A program made the position numbers and the translations under genes. This document shows, one piece after another, positions 1 to 5,707 of a stretch of 8,547 nt of DNA; within the stretch, counting starts at the first letter, position 1, and each line of letters opens with the position of its first letter. The notes beneath the pieces are model-generated. The model was not told where the DNA came from. It searched no databases and saw only the letters and a program-made list of their open reading frames with translations. Location: positions 1 through 8,547 of the forward strand of contig CAMYQS010000044.1 of the NCBI GenBank assembly GCA_947296835.1, read 5' to 3'. The stretch is from an uncultured Atopostipes sp. (GTDB lineage Bacteria; Bacillota; Bacilli; Lactobacillales; Carnobacteriaceae_A).

Positions 1-1115
1 GAATAATAACAGTACCGACTTTTTAATACGCCCTTGGCTGATTTCATTTACTTGATCTCCGAGAACTTGTACGGCAGGTTCGGCTAAAACGACCACTAAT
101 CCTAAAATTAAACCTGTAATGACTAACCAACTATTTCCCATTTCAGCGAGTGTAGCTCCTAGATAATGACCCATATCCATAAAACCTTCGTTCACACCAA
201 TTAAGAATAATGCTAATCCAAGACTAGTATAGATAAAACCTTTTAAAATAGAAACTAAGGTATTTTTATTTAGTTTAAATTTCACTCTATTTAAGACTAG
301 AAATAGAATACAAATTGGCAACAGTGCGATAATTGATTCCATTAAAGTAGGGATAATTGCTTGACTAATCTGGTCAAAAATATTATCAGTATACGTATAA
401 GTTTGTGTTGTAGGAACCATTTCACTGTTTGTGAATAATACCAGAATAAATATAGCCAATATTGGTCCAGTACTCATTGAGCCGACTAAACCAAATGAGT
501 CTTCATCCATATTCTTGCCATCTTTCATAAAGCAATACTAGCCGATAATACGAGGATAAAAGGAGTAGTCAAAGCACCAGTTGTTGCTCCAGAGGCATCA
601 AAAGCTATTGCAATAGAAGGGTTATCCGAAATAAAAGCTAATATTAAAATGACAACATAAATACTTAAGAAGTATCAGCTAAATGGAATGCCATTAATTA
701 ACCGTTCAATGACCAATGCGATCATCAAACCAACGCCTAGTGAAACAGATAGCACAATGATGGTTTGATTTAAAATCCCTGCAGTAGCTTGTTCAATTTG
801 TTGACCTAAAATGATTAGATCCGGTTCAGCTACGGTAATTGAAAAACCAATAATGAAACTCAAGAGGCCAATCATCCATTTTGATGGATTATCTGACACA
901 TATTCTCCTAGAATCTTTCTAAGGGGAGCCATACCAGTGTCAATTCCTATGAGAAAAATGGTTAGTCCAATTAAAACAAGTATGGAACCGACTATAAAGC
1001 TAATGATCATTAAACGACTGACATCAATAACAAAAAATGACAATAAAAGCACGATGATAACTACGGGAGAAATAGAGAGTAGGGTTTCCTTAAAGAATTC
1101 CTTTACATTATTCAT
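1..1115 (-). pseudogene. DUF1538 family integral membrane protein, disrupted, 5' part present, runs off left edge
   Basis: Multi-pass membrane protein of the DUF1538 family; function unknown, sometimes proposed to be transport-related. I start it at the ATG at 1113-1115, preceded by a strong GAGGTGAG site (1120-1127) with a 4-nt spacer. A GTG nine bases upstream is also in frame but lies inside that site. The first 146 codons hold a DUF1538 repeat (GIDTGMAPL, FSITVAEPDL) and end at a TGA at 675-677. The same frame continues beyond it with family-like sequence (AIAFDASGATTGALTTPFIL) to a second TGA at 525-527. From 528 to base 1 the next frame carries the continuation (KNMDEDSFGLVG, then a second repeat with FLIGVNEGFMDMG and VVLAEPAVQVLGDQVNEIS). 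The full gene therefore needs one nonsense codon and one indel repaired. The second repeat is still open at the window edge. Family assignment is firm; whether the lesions are biological or sequencing errors is unknown. Confidence 0.85.
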
Positions 1116-1135
1116 AAATCTCACCTCTATGAAAA

Positions 1136-1165
1136 GTTATATACTAATCATAACAAAACTGATAA
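1136..1165 (-). promoter_or_regulatory. Candidate sigma-A promoter of the DUF1538 gene
   Basis: On the minus strand a TTATCA -35 (1160-1165, 4 of 6 to consensus) is followed after 18 bp by TATAAC (1136-1141, 5 of 6). The predicted start lies near 1129, just ahead of the GAGGTGAG site, giving a very short leader. This is motif inference only. Confidence 0.35.
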
Positions 1166-1221
1166 GGATTATTCATTAATAGACGTTGTAATGAGCGAAA
1201 AATAACATACTTGAATCCACA

Positions 1222-1348
1222 ATGTTTGAAAAAAGCGAAAGATACCTAAGAGGAATTAGGTTTAAAAACAGATTATCATGTAATTATTGGCTTGTTGAAT
1301 CATTTTGAAGAGAATGCAATAGAGGAAACTTTAAAATCCTCATTTTAA
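1222..1348 (+). pseudogene. Possible C-terminal remnant of an unrecognised protein
   Basis: The spacer between the DUF1538 and CAP genes contains protein-like plus-strand sequence. From 1250 the frame reads EELGLKTDYHVIIGLLNHF followed by EENAIEETLKSSF and a TAA at 1346-1348. Its composition is ordinary for a helical soluble protein. A stop lies directly upstream in that frame, but one frame over, from 1222, the sequence reads MFEKSERYL. Skipping a single A at 1249 joins the two into a continuous stretch of about 41 residues. There is no ribosome binding site before the ATG at 1222. It is most simply the tail of a gene whose front has been lost. I do not recognise the family, and chance reading of AT-rich DNA cannot be excluded. 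Confidence 0.3.
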
Positions 1349-1377
1349 AAGTTTATTGATTATTATTTCATATAAAC

Positions 1378-1407
1378 AAAAGAGACTAGAGTGAATTCGT
1401 CTCTTTT
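1378..1407 (-). terminator. Intrinsic terminator downstream of the CAP-domain gene
   Basis: AAAAGAGAC (1378-1386) pairs perfectly with GTCTCTTTT (1399-1407) across a 12-nt loop. On the minus strand the hairpin ends in a T-run and begins 12 bases beyond the stop codon of the CAP gene. The flanking A/T tracts could let it act on the other strand as well. Confidence 0.75.
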
Positions 1408-1418
1408 CTTCTTTAGTA

Positions 1419-2039
1419 TTATCTGGGCGTTCCAAAAAACTGAGTGGCATATAGTATTTCACCATCGTAATGGACACCAATACCGATTTCTTGAAAGTCT
1501 GGATTAATCATCGTTTCATAATGATCAGGACTATCAACCCAACCATTAAAAATTAATTTTGCCATATGGTCATCGTCTCGAAAATAGGTAGCCATAGCTA
1601 AATTTTCCCCAACCATATAGTAAGGGTAGAAAGTAGCTTGTTCTTCAAATACTGTGAAGGGTTCTGTTCCATCTGGCCGAGTATGAGAGAAAGATTCTTC
1701 TGTCTCGATTGCTCGAATATCAGCCGCTAAGCGTAGTGTTTCATTTCGGACGACCGCTCCTGCGCCTAACTCTTCTCGTAAATCATTAACCATATTAAAA
1801 ATGATGTTTTCTATTCGTTCTATATCGACTGAGTCGGGACTAGGTGTAACTAAGTCGATAAAGTTAGGCCCCATTTCATCATCGTCGGTGTTAGTTTCAA
1901 CTTCTGTTTGTGTGGTAGGCTCCTCCGTTTTAGTGTCATTTTCTTCGAATAGAGAAAAACCATAACCGATAGCCAGCCCAAAAATAAATAGAAAGAATAA
2001 CCCAAGTATCGAACGGATAATATTGTTAGTACGTTTCAT
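1419..2039 (-). CDS. Membrane-anchored CAP/SCP-domain (cysteine-rich secretory protein family) protein
   Basis: Predicted extracytoplasmic protein tethered by one N-terminal segment. A basic start (MKRTNN) precedes a hydrophobic stretch (about residues 8-28), then an acidic Thr/Glu/Asp-rich linker to about residue 60, then a CAP domain covering the rest (Pfam CAP, as in B. subtilis YkwD-type proteins). Visible CAP motifs are SFSHTRPDGTEPF, with the conserved His, then VGENLAMA, then W-x2-SPDHYETMINPDF, IGIGVHYDG and YATQFFG. The domain looks complete. I chose the ATG at 2037-2039, which has a GAGTGAT-like site five bases upstream. GTG (2046-2048) and ATG (2043-2045) are in frame and would add two or three residues. 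It is followed by its own terminator. Bacterial CAP proteins have no agreed biochemical role. It is the only apparently intact gene between two broken ones. Confidence 0.9.
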   Translation of the reverse strand: MKRTNNIIRSILGLFFLFIFGLAIGYGFSLFEENDTKTEEPTTQTEVETNTDDDEMGPNFIDLVTPSPDSVDIERIENIIFNMVNDLREELGAGAVVRNETLRLAADIRAIETEESFSHTRPDGTEPFTVFEEQATFYPYYMVGENLAMATYFRDDDHMAKLIFNGWVDSPDHYETMINPDFQEIGIGVHYDGEILYATQFFGTPR

Positions 2040-2080
2040 GTTCATCACTCATTTCAAATGAAATTCTTCTATTAGAGCAT

Positions 2081-2112
2081 AAAAAAAGCTGGATATTGAA
2101 TCCAGCTTTTTA
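2081..2112 (-). terminator. Intrinsic terminator downstream of the SDR gene
   Basis: A perfect 12-bp stem, AAAAAGCTGGAT (2083-2094) with ATCCAGCTTTTT (2100-2111), encloses the 5-nt loop ATTGA. On the minus strand it ends in a run of seven T. It sits about 20 bases past the ancestral SDR stop at 2132-2134 and upstream of the CAP gene, so CAP probably has its own promoter or depends on read-through. Confidence 0.88.
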
Positions 2113-2131
2113 ACTCAGAATGTGTATTTTT

Positions 2132-3027
2132 TTATAAATTGATTGGTTGTCCACCTGTCACACCATAGATTTGACCGGTAATGTAACTGGCATCATTTGA
2201 AGCGAGTAGTACATAAACAGGTGCAAGTTCGGCTGGCTGCCCAGCACGTCCCAGCAGACTATCTCTTGTCCAAACTTCGGAATCGAGCCGTCTGGTTGTC
2301 CTTTATCTAGTTGTAATGGAGTCCAAATTGGACCAGGAGCAACACCGTTCACGCGAACGCCTTTGTCAGCAAAGTAACTCGAAAGTGTAACCGTAAAGTT
2401 TGAAATAGCTCCTTTAGTAGCAGCATAATCAATTAATGGTTCACTCGGATCAAATGACTGAACGGAAGTCGTCGTAATAATTGAACTTCCAGGTTCTAAG
2501 TGTTTTTCAGCAGCTTTCACCGATTCGAACATACTAATGATATTGACCTTAAATGTGTCATGTACTTGTTCCATTGATAAATTACTTAAAGTAGTATGAG
2601 CAATTTGTTGTGCGGCGTTTAAGACTAAAATGTCTAACGCACCAAATTCATCGACTGTTTTCTCAACAATTTCAGTAGCAGCATTATCATCACGTAAGTC
2701 GTAAGGTAATAGTAATGCTTTGCGTCCGGCGTCTTCGATAATCGCTTTAACTTCTTCAGCATCCTTTTCTTCGCCAGGGAAGAACTGAATTGCTACGTTT
2801 GCACCTTCACGAGCATAAGCAATAGCAGCTGCACGACCAATACCAGAATCTCCGCCAGTAACTAACGCATTCCGGCCTTTCAAACGAGCGTGCCCTTCAT
2901 ATGATTTCTCGCCACAATCGGGCTTAGGTGTCATTTCATCTTGTAGTGCTGGAGTATCCTATTCTTGAACCGGAAATTTACCATCATGATATAAATGTCG
3001 AGGGTCTCTTAAGTATCTGTTTTTCAT
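2132..3027 (-). pseudogene. Short-chain dehydrogenase/reductase (YhdF/YdaD-like general stress type), disrupted by a nonsense codon and a frameshift
   Basis: NAD(P)-dependent oxidoreductase of the classical SDR fold; the substrate of this subgroup is not established. The ancestral start is the ATG at 3025-3027 with AAGGAG at 3038-3043. It opens MKNRYLRDPRHLYHDGKFPV, typical of the group. A TAG at 2959-2961 then stops it after 22 codons where a Gln codon (CAG) is expected. Beyond it, in frame, are the cofactor motif VTGGDSGIG, LNAAQQ (NNAG equivalent), the catalytic Ser in TTSVQSF, and YAATK with catalytic Tyr and Lys. After FGQ the frame is lost at GAGA (2262-2265). The next frame reads DSLLGRAGQPAELAPVYVLL and ends YGVTGGQPINL with TAA at 2132-2134. 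Restored length is about 297 residues, normal for the group. An internal ATG (2932-2934) could start a fragment, but it has no good ribosome site and would carry a wrong C-terminus. Confidence 0.88.
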
Positions 3028-3112
3028 CAATAAACAACTCCTTCTGATTTTGTTTCATATAAAAAATAACATAGGAGAATATGAACTAAAATTGATTTGT
3101 TTGAGCATTAGT

Positions 3113-3730
3113 TTAAATGTTTTGTTTATCTTGAAAATCTTGAAATGCTTTTCGACAAAAATAGCTGATGATGAAAGCAGGTAAGCTTACCCCAAAAAAG
3201 AGTAAAGTAACTGAAAACTTAATATACACTAAAACAACAGCTACAACGGTAAGTAGCATTGGGAAATTCCATTTCATATTGGCTAGTAGAATACGTAAAG
3301 TGTTTGGGATCAGTTTGTTTATATTCATTTCAAAATGAACATAAACAGGTATTAAATAGAACGAAAAAAGAATCAATAAAAATAAGAATGCAAAAATAAA
3401 AATATGTGTATAAGCTAGTAATGAAGTTGTTGTAGCGGTTAAAAATTGAATATAACTATAAATAAACAACGCAATCACCAGATATAAGAAGCCAAGAATT
3501 AAACTATGTTTAAAATTAGTTTTGTATTCTTTCTTGAAATAATCAAACACGTTAATTGTCTGTGAATGTGTAAATAGTTTCCGAATCGTAGAAAACAATG
3601 CAATAGAAGAGGGGACAATTCCGAATACAACACCTCCAAGTAAGGTTCCGATCATCCAATAAATGTGGAGAAGGAATAGATTCATGACCCACTCACTAAA
3701 TACAGTTAAAATATTTGTTGCCTTTTCCAT
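3113..3730 (-). CDS. DUF624 (YesL-like) integral membrane protein
   Basis: Small membrane protein of the DUF624 family, typified by B. subtilis YesL; molecular function unknown. The family is recurrently found beside sugar ABC transporters and AraC-type regulators, as here. At 205 residues it has normal family length. Hydrophobic stretches at about residues 15-42, 75-97, 105-127 and 150-190 suggest five or six membrane segments. The N-terminal pattern (SEWVMNLFLLHIYWMIGTLLGG, split here: SEWVMNLFLL then HIYWMIGTLLGG) and the following GIVPSSIALFSTIRKL are characteristic. The start ATG (3728-3730) has AAAGGAAG just upstream. It begins 14 bases after the AraC-type gene stops, so the two are almost certainly co-transcribed. 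No clear terminator follows it. A role in sugar uptake or signalling at the membrane is inferred from context only. Confidence 0.88.
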   Translation of the reverse strand: MEKATNILTVFSEWVMNLFLLHIYWMIGTLLGGVVFGIVPSSIALFSTIRKLFTHSQTINVFDYFKKEYKTNFKHSLILGFLYLVIALFIYSYIQFLTATTTSLLAYTHIFIFAFLFLLILFSFYLIPVYVHFEMNINKLIPNTLRILLANMKWNFPMLLTVVAVVLVYIKFSVTLLFFGVSLPAFIISYFCRKAFQDFQDKQNI

Positions 3731-3744
3731 AGTATCTTCCTTTA

Positions 3745-4641
3745 TTATGTAATGAGATTTTGGTGTCTGAATCTTTCTCTGAACTTCCCAGGTGGCATAT
3801 CCATTTCTTTTGAAAACACATTTGTAAAATAATGAACACTTGAGAATCCCGTTTGTAATGCAATATCTTTAATGGCTATATCAGAATCAGATAATAGAAT
3901 CCCTGCTTTTCGGATTCGTTCTTTACGAATATACGTCGTAAAGGGTTGCCCGAGTTCTTGGTTAAAGAGTCTAGATAAGTGCCTTTCTGATATATGCAAC
4001 TGATCGGCGATGTCTTTAATGGTAATCGGTTCAGCTAAGTTATCAATAATATATACCTTCGCTTGATAGATTAAAGTAGATGCAGATGATGGTACTTGTT
4101 TTGAGTTTCGAGAAAGAATTTCTTTTTCAAAGTCTTTTAATATACTCCAGAAAAGTGTAATACCAATACTTTCAAGATTGTTCTTCAAGTAAATGGTGTT
4201 GTCGTTTGCAGCTAACTTCAAAAGAGATATCCAGAGTAGAATAGCAGCAGAACGATTCCTATCGGGTAGTATATAGAGTTGTTCCGTTTTAACGGAATTA
4301 AATATTTTTTGAATATATGAATGAGAGGTAGATAGAAGTGAAAAACTAATAGACATCACATCTAAACCTTTTGGACTACTTAACCGGTAAGAAGTATTAG
4401 GAGGGGTGAGTATTAGGCTACCATTACTAATATCATCCGCTATTTTCCCTTCTTGATAAGTACCTTTCCCGTTAAATATGTATGTTACTCGATAATATTC
4501 ATGTTGATTCATGGCATCAAAATGAATTTTTTTGTCTGCATCCCAATGATGCATTTTAATAGAAACTCCGTCTTTTGTAATGTCTAATAAATAATTATTT
4601 AAATAATTAGCACCGAGTTGTAGATCTTTTTCCCAATCCAT
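3745..4641 (-). CDS. AraC/XylS-family transcriptional regulator with N-terminal cupin-like sensor domain
   Basis: Sugar-responsive DNA-binding protein, probably the local activator of the divergent transporter operon. Residues 1 to about 180 form the effector-binding part, with a cupin-like stretch (YRVTYIFNGKGTYQEG, ILTPPNTSYRLSS). The C-terminal 110 residues are a full AraC module: helix-turn-helix one at about 207-229 (TIKDIADQLHISERHLSRLF) and two at about 255-280 (IKDIALQTGFSSVHYFTNVF), ending in the usual PGKFRERFR. Length (298) is standard. The ATG at 4639-4641 is preceded by GGGGTGA with about 7 bases of spacing and by a TATAAT box (4676-4681). It is divergent from the permease gene across 196 bp that contain paired direct repeats suitable for this protein family. 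The inducer cannot be read from sequence; an oligosaccharide imported by the adjacent system is the natural guess. Confidence 0.92.
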   Translation of the reverse strand: MDWEKDLQLGANYLNNYLLDITKDGVSIKMHHWDADKKIHFDAMNQHEYYRVTYIFNGKGTYQEGKIADDISNGSLILTPPNTSYRLSSPKGLDVMSISFSLLSTSHSYIQKIFNSVKTEQLYILPDRNRSAAILLWISLLKLAANDNTIYLKNNLESIGITLFWSILKDFEKEILSRNSKQVPSSASTLIYQAKVYIIDNLAEPITIKDIADQLHISERHLSRLFNQELGQPFTTYIRKERIRKAGILLSDSDIAIKDIALQTGFSSVHYFTNVFSKEMDMPPGKFRERFRHQNLIT

Positions 4642-4675
4642 ATTTATTCACCCCAAATCCTTTTTGATTACTTCT

Positions 4676-4704
4676 ATTATACAAATTTGTTTTGTAATAA
4701 TCTA
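4676..4704 (-). promoter_or_regulatory. Candidate promoter of the AraC-type/DUF624 operon, overlapping a palindrome
   Basis: The minus strand has a perfect TATAAT (4676-4681) about 35 bases before the regulator's ATG. The -35 region 17 bp upstream (TAGATT, 4699-4704) matches only 3 of 6, so the promoter may be weak or need help. A perfect palindrome, ACAAATTTGT (4681-4690), overlaps the -10 by one base and lies in the spacer, a plausible place for autoregulation. Confidence 0.5.
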
Positions 4705-4728
4705 CCATTGCACAAAAACTCTTGTAAT

Positions 4729-4770
4729 TTTTGGCAGAATTTTATAAAATTTTGGCAATAGTTCATAAAG
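4729..4770 (+). promoter_or_regulatory. Paired 21-bp direct repeats, probable AraC-type operator of the transporter operon
   Basis: Two adjacent copies (4729-4749 and 4750-4770) agree at 16 of 21 positions and share the bipartite pattern TTTTGGCA-N7-ATAAA. The copies are exactly 21 bp apart, two helical turns, so both fall on the same DNA face. Within each, the GGCA and ATAAA boxes are about one turn apart, as expected for the two helix-turn-helix motifs of one AraC-family monomer. The downstream copy ends within the candidate -35, the classical activator position. The repeat is direct observation; binding by the adjacent regulator is inference. Confidence 0.65.
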
Positions 4771-4796
4771 ACAACACATCTTGAATTCGATAGAAT
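4768..4796 (+). promoter_or_regulatory. Candidate promoter of the sugar transporter operon
   Basis: AAGACA (4768-4773, 4 of 6 to TTGACA) and TAGAAT (4791-4796, 5 of 6 to TATAAT) are separated by exactly 17 bp. The first bases of the -35 belong to the proximal operator repeat. A poor -35 with an adjoining activator site fits an activator-dependent promoter. Predicted transcription start is near 4803. Confidence 0.5.
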
Positions 4797-4799
4797 GAC

Positions 4800-4813
4800 C
4801 GTAAGCGGATACA
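4800..4813 (+). promoter_or_regulatory. Candidate cre site (CcpA catabolite repression)
   Basis: CGTAAGCGGATACA matches the cre consensus TGWAANCGNTNWCA at all but two specified positions (1 and 10), keeping the central CG and the terminal CA. It lies across the predicted transcription start, a position from which CcpA commonly represses catabolic operons in Bacillota. It is a single degenerate motif, so a chance match is possible. Confidence 0.4.
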
Positions 4814-4837
4814 ACTATGATGATTGGAGGTTTGATT

Positions 4838-5668
4838 TTGTATAAAAAACATCCAGCAATTAATTTACTTTTTTATGTGTTACTACTATTTTTTACTATT
4901 TTATTTATGATGCCACTTTTTTGGATGGTCTCAACATCTTTAAAATCATCGGGCGAAATATTTAGTATTCCACCTCAATGGATCCCAGAAAAGCTTGAGT
5001 GGGGGAACTATGTAGAAGCGGTTAAATCTTTTCCGTTTGTTCGCTACGCAGCGAATAGTATATTTATAACAGCCACTTCAATTTTTGGAGGAGTGATGTC
5101 GTCAGCATATGTTGCTTATGGCTTTGCAAAACTAAATTTTCCAGGCAAAGACATGTGGTTTACGCTCATGTTGGCAACGATGATGGTACCTTCACAAATT
5201 ACGATGATTCCGTTGTTTATATTCTATTCACGACTGGGATGGATCAACACATATTACCCATTTATTATACCTAGTTTCTTAGGTAGTCCATTTTTTATCT
5301 TTCTATTTAGACAGTTTTACTTGTCTATTCCGAATGAGCTGAGTGAAGCTGCCCGATTAGACGGGGCTTCTGATTTCACCATTTGGCGAAAGATATTCTT
5401 ACCACTAACGAAACCGGCGATGGCGACTACAGCTATCTTCCTATTTATGTTTAGTTGGAACGACTTTATGGGTCCGTTGATTTATTTGCATGATCCAAAA
5501 TTATTTACACTTCAGTTAGGTTTACGAAATTTCCAACAACAATACGGAACAAGATGGCATGTATTGATGGCTGCTTCGATACTTGTAGCAATTCCATCCA
5601 TTGTATTATTTCTCTCTTTTCAAAAATACTTTGTAAGAGGGGCTTCGGTTTCAGGAGTAAAAGGTTAA
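4838..5668 (+). CDS. Carbohydrate ABC transporter permease, MalG/AraQ-type (CUT1)
   Basis: Inner-membrane half of a binding-protein-dependent sugar importer. Six membrane segments are apparent. The cytoplasmic EAA loop that docks the ATPase is complete: EAARLDGASDFTIWRKIFLP beginning at about residue 170. The conserved early motif PLFWMVSTSLKS and the C-terminal tail QKYFVRG-x3-GVKG place it in the MalG branch. Length with my start is 276 residues, normal. I start it at TTG 4838-4840 because GGAGG (4826-4830) lies seven bases before it. An in-frame ATG at 4817 is too close to the predicted transcript start, lacks a good ribosome site, and would put the GGAGG inside the gene. It is the first gene of the operon; the binding-protein gene follows within 40 bases. 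No ATPase gene is seen. Confidence 0.93.
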   Translation: MYKKHPAINLLFYVLLLFFTILFMMPLFWMVSTSLKSSGEIFSIPPQWIPEKLEWGNYVEAVKSFPFVRYAANSIFITATSIFGGVMSSAYVAYGFAKLNFPGKDMWFTLMLATMMVPSQITMIPLFIFYSRLGWINTYYPFIIPSFLGSPFFIFLFRQFYLSIPNELSEAARLDGASDFTIWRKIFLPLTKPAMATTAIFLFMFSWNDFMGPLIYLHDPKLFTLQLGLRNFQQQYGTRWHVLMAASILVAIPSIVLFLSFQKYFVRGASVSGVKG

Positions 5669-5697
5669 AGTATGAGCAAAAAAACAAATAAAAATTT

Positions 5698-5702
5698 GGA
5701 GG
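5698..5702 (+). promoter_or_regulatory. Ribosome binding site that decides the binding-protein start
   Basis: GGAGG sits five bases before the ATG at 5708-5710. It selects that start over an in-frame ATG at 5672, which lies three bases after the upstream permease stop and has only a weaker AAAGG before it. Confidence 0.8.
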
Positions 5703-5707
5703 ACAAT

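Noticed and set aside
675..677. TGA in the DUF1538 gene read as recoding (selenocysteine or a changed genetic code)
   Set aside because: A separate frameshift in the same gene and a TAG in the SDR gene point to ordinary damage or sequencing error; no recoding hairpin was evident and the right-hand genes use codons normally.
811..1179. 122-codon plus-strand open frame
   Set aside because: Lies antisense over the DUF1538 repeat, has no ribosome site, and its product resembles no family; the minus-strand reading is clearly the real one.
3084..3113. Inverted repeat AACTAA/TTAGTT after the DUF624 gene as a terminator
   Set aside because: Only six A/T-rich pairs around an 18-base loop and no T-run; too weak.
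4738..4751. AATTTTATAAAATT, a perfect 14-bp palindrome between the GGCA boxes
   Set aside because: Pure A/T and explained as overlap of the two direct repeats; not a terminator and no separate role is needed.
5505..5687. 60-codon minus-strand open frame
   Set aside because: Shadow antisense to the end of the MalG-type permease gene, with no start signals.
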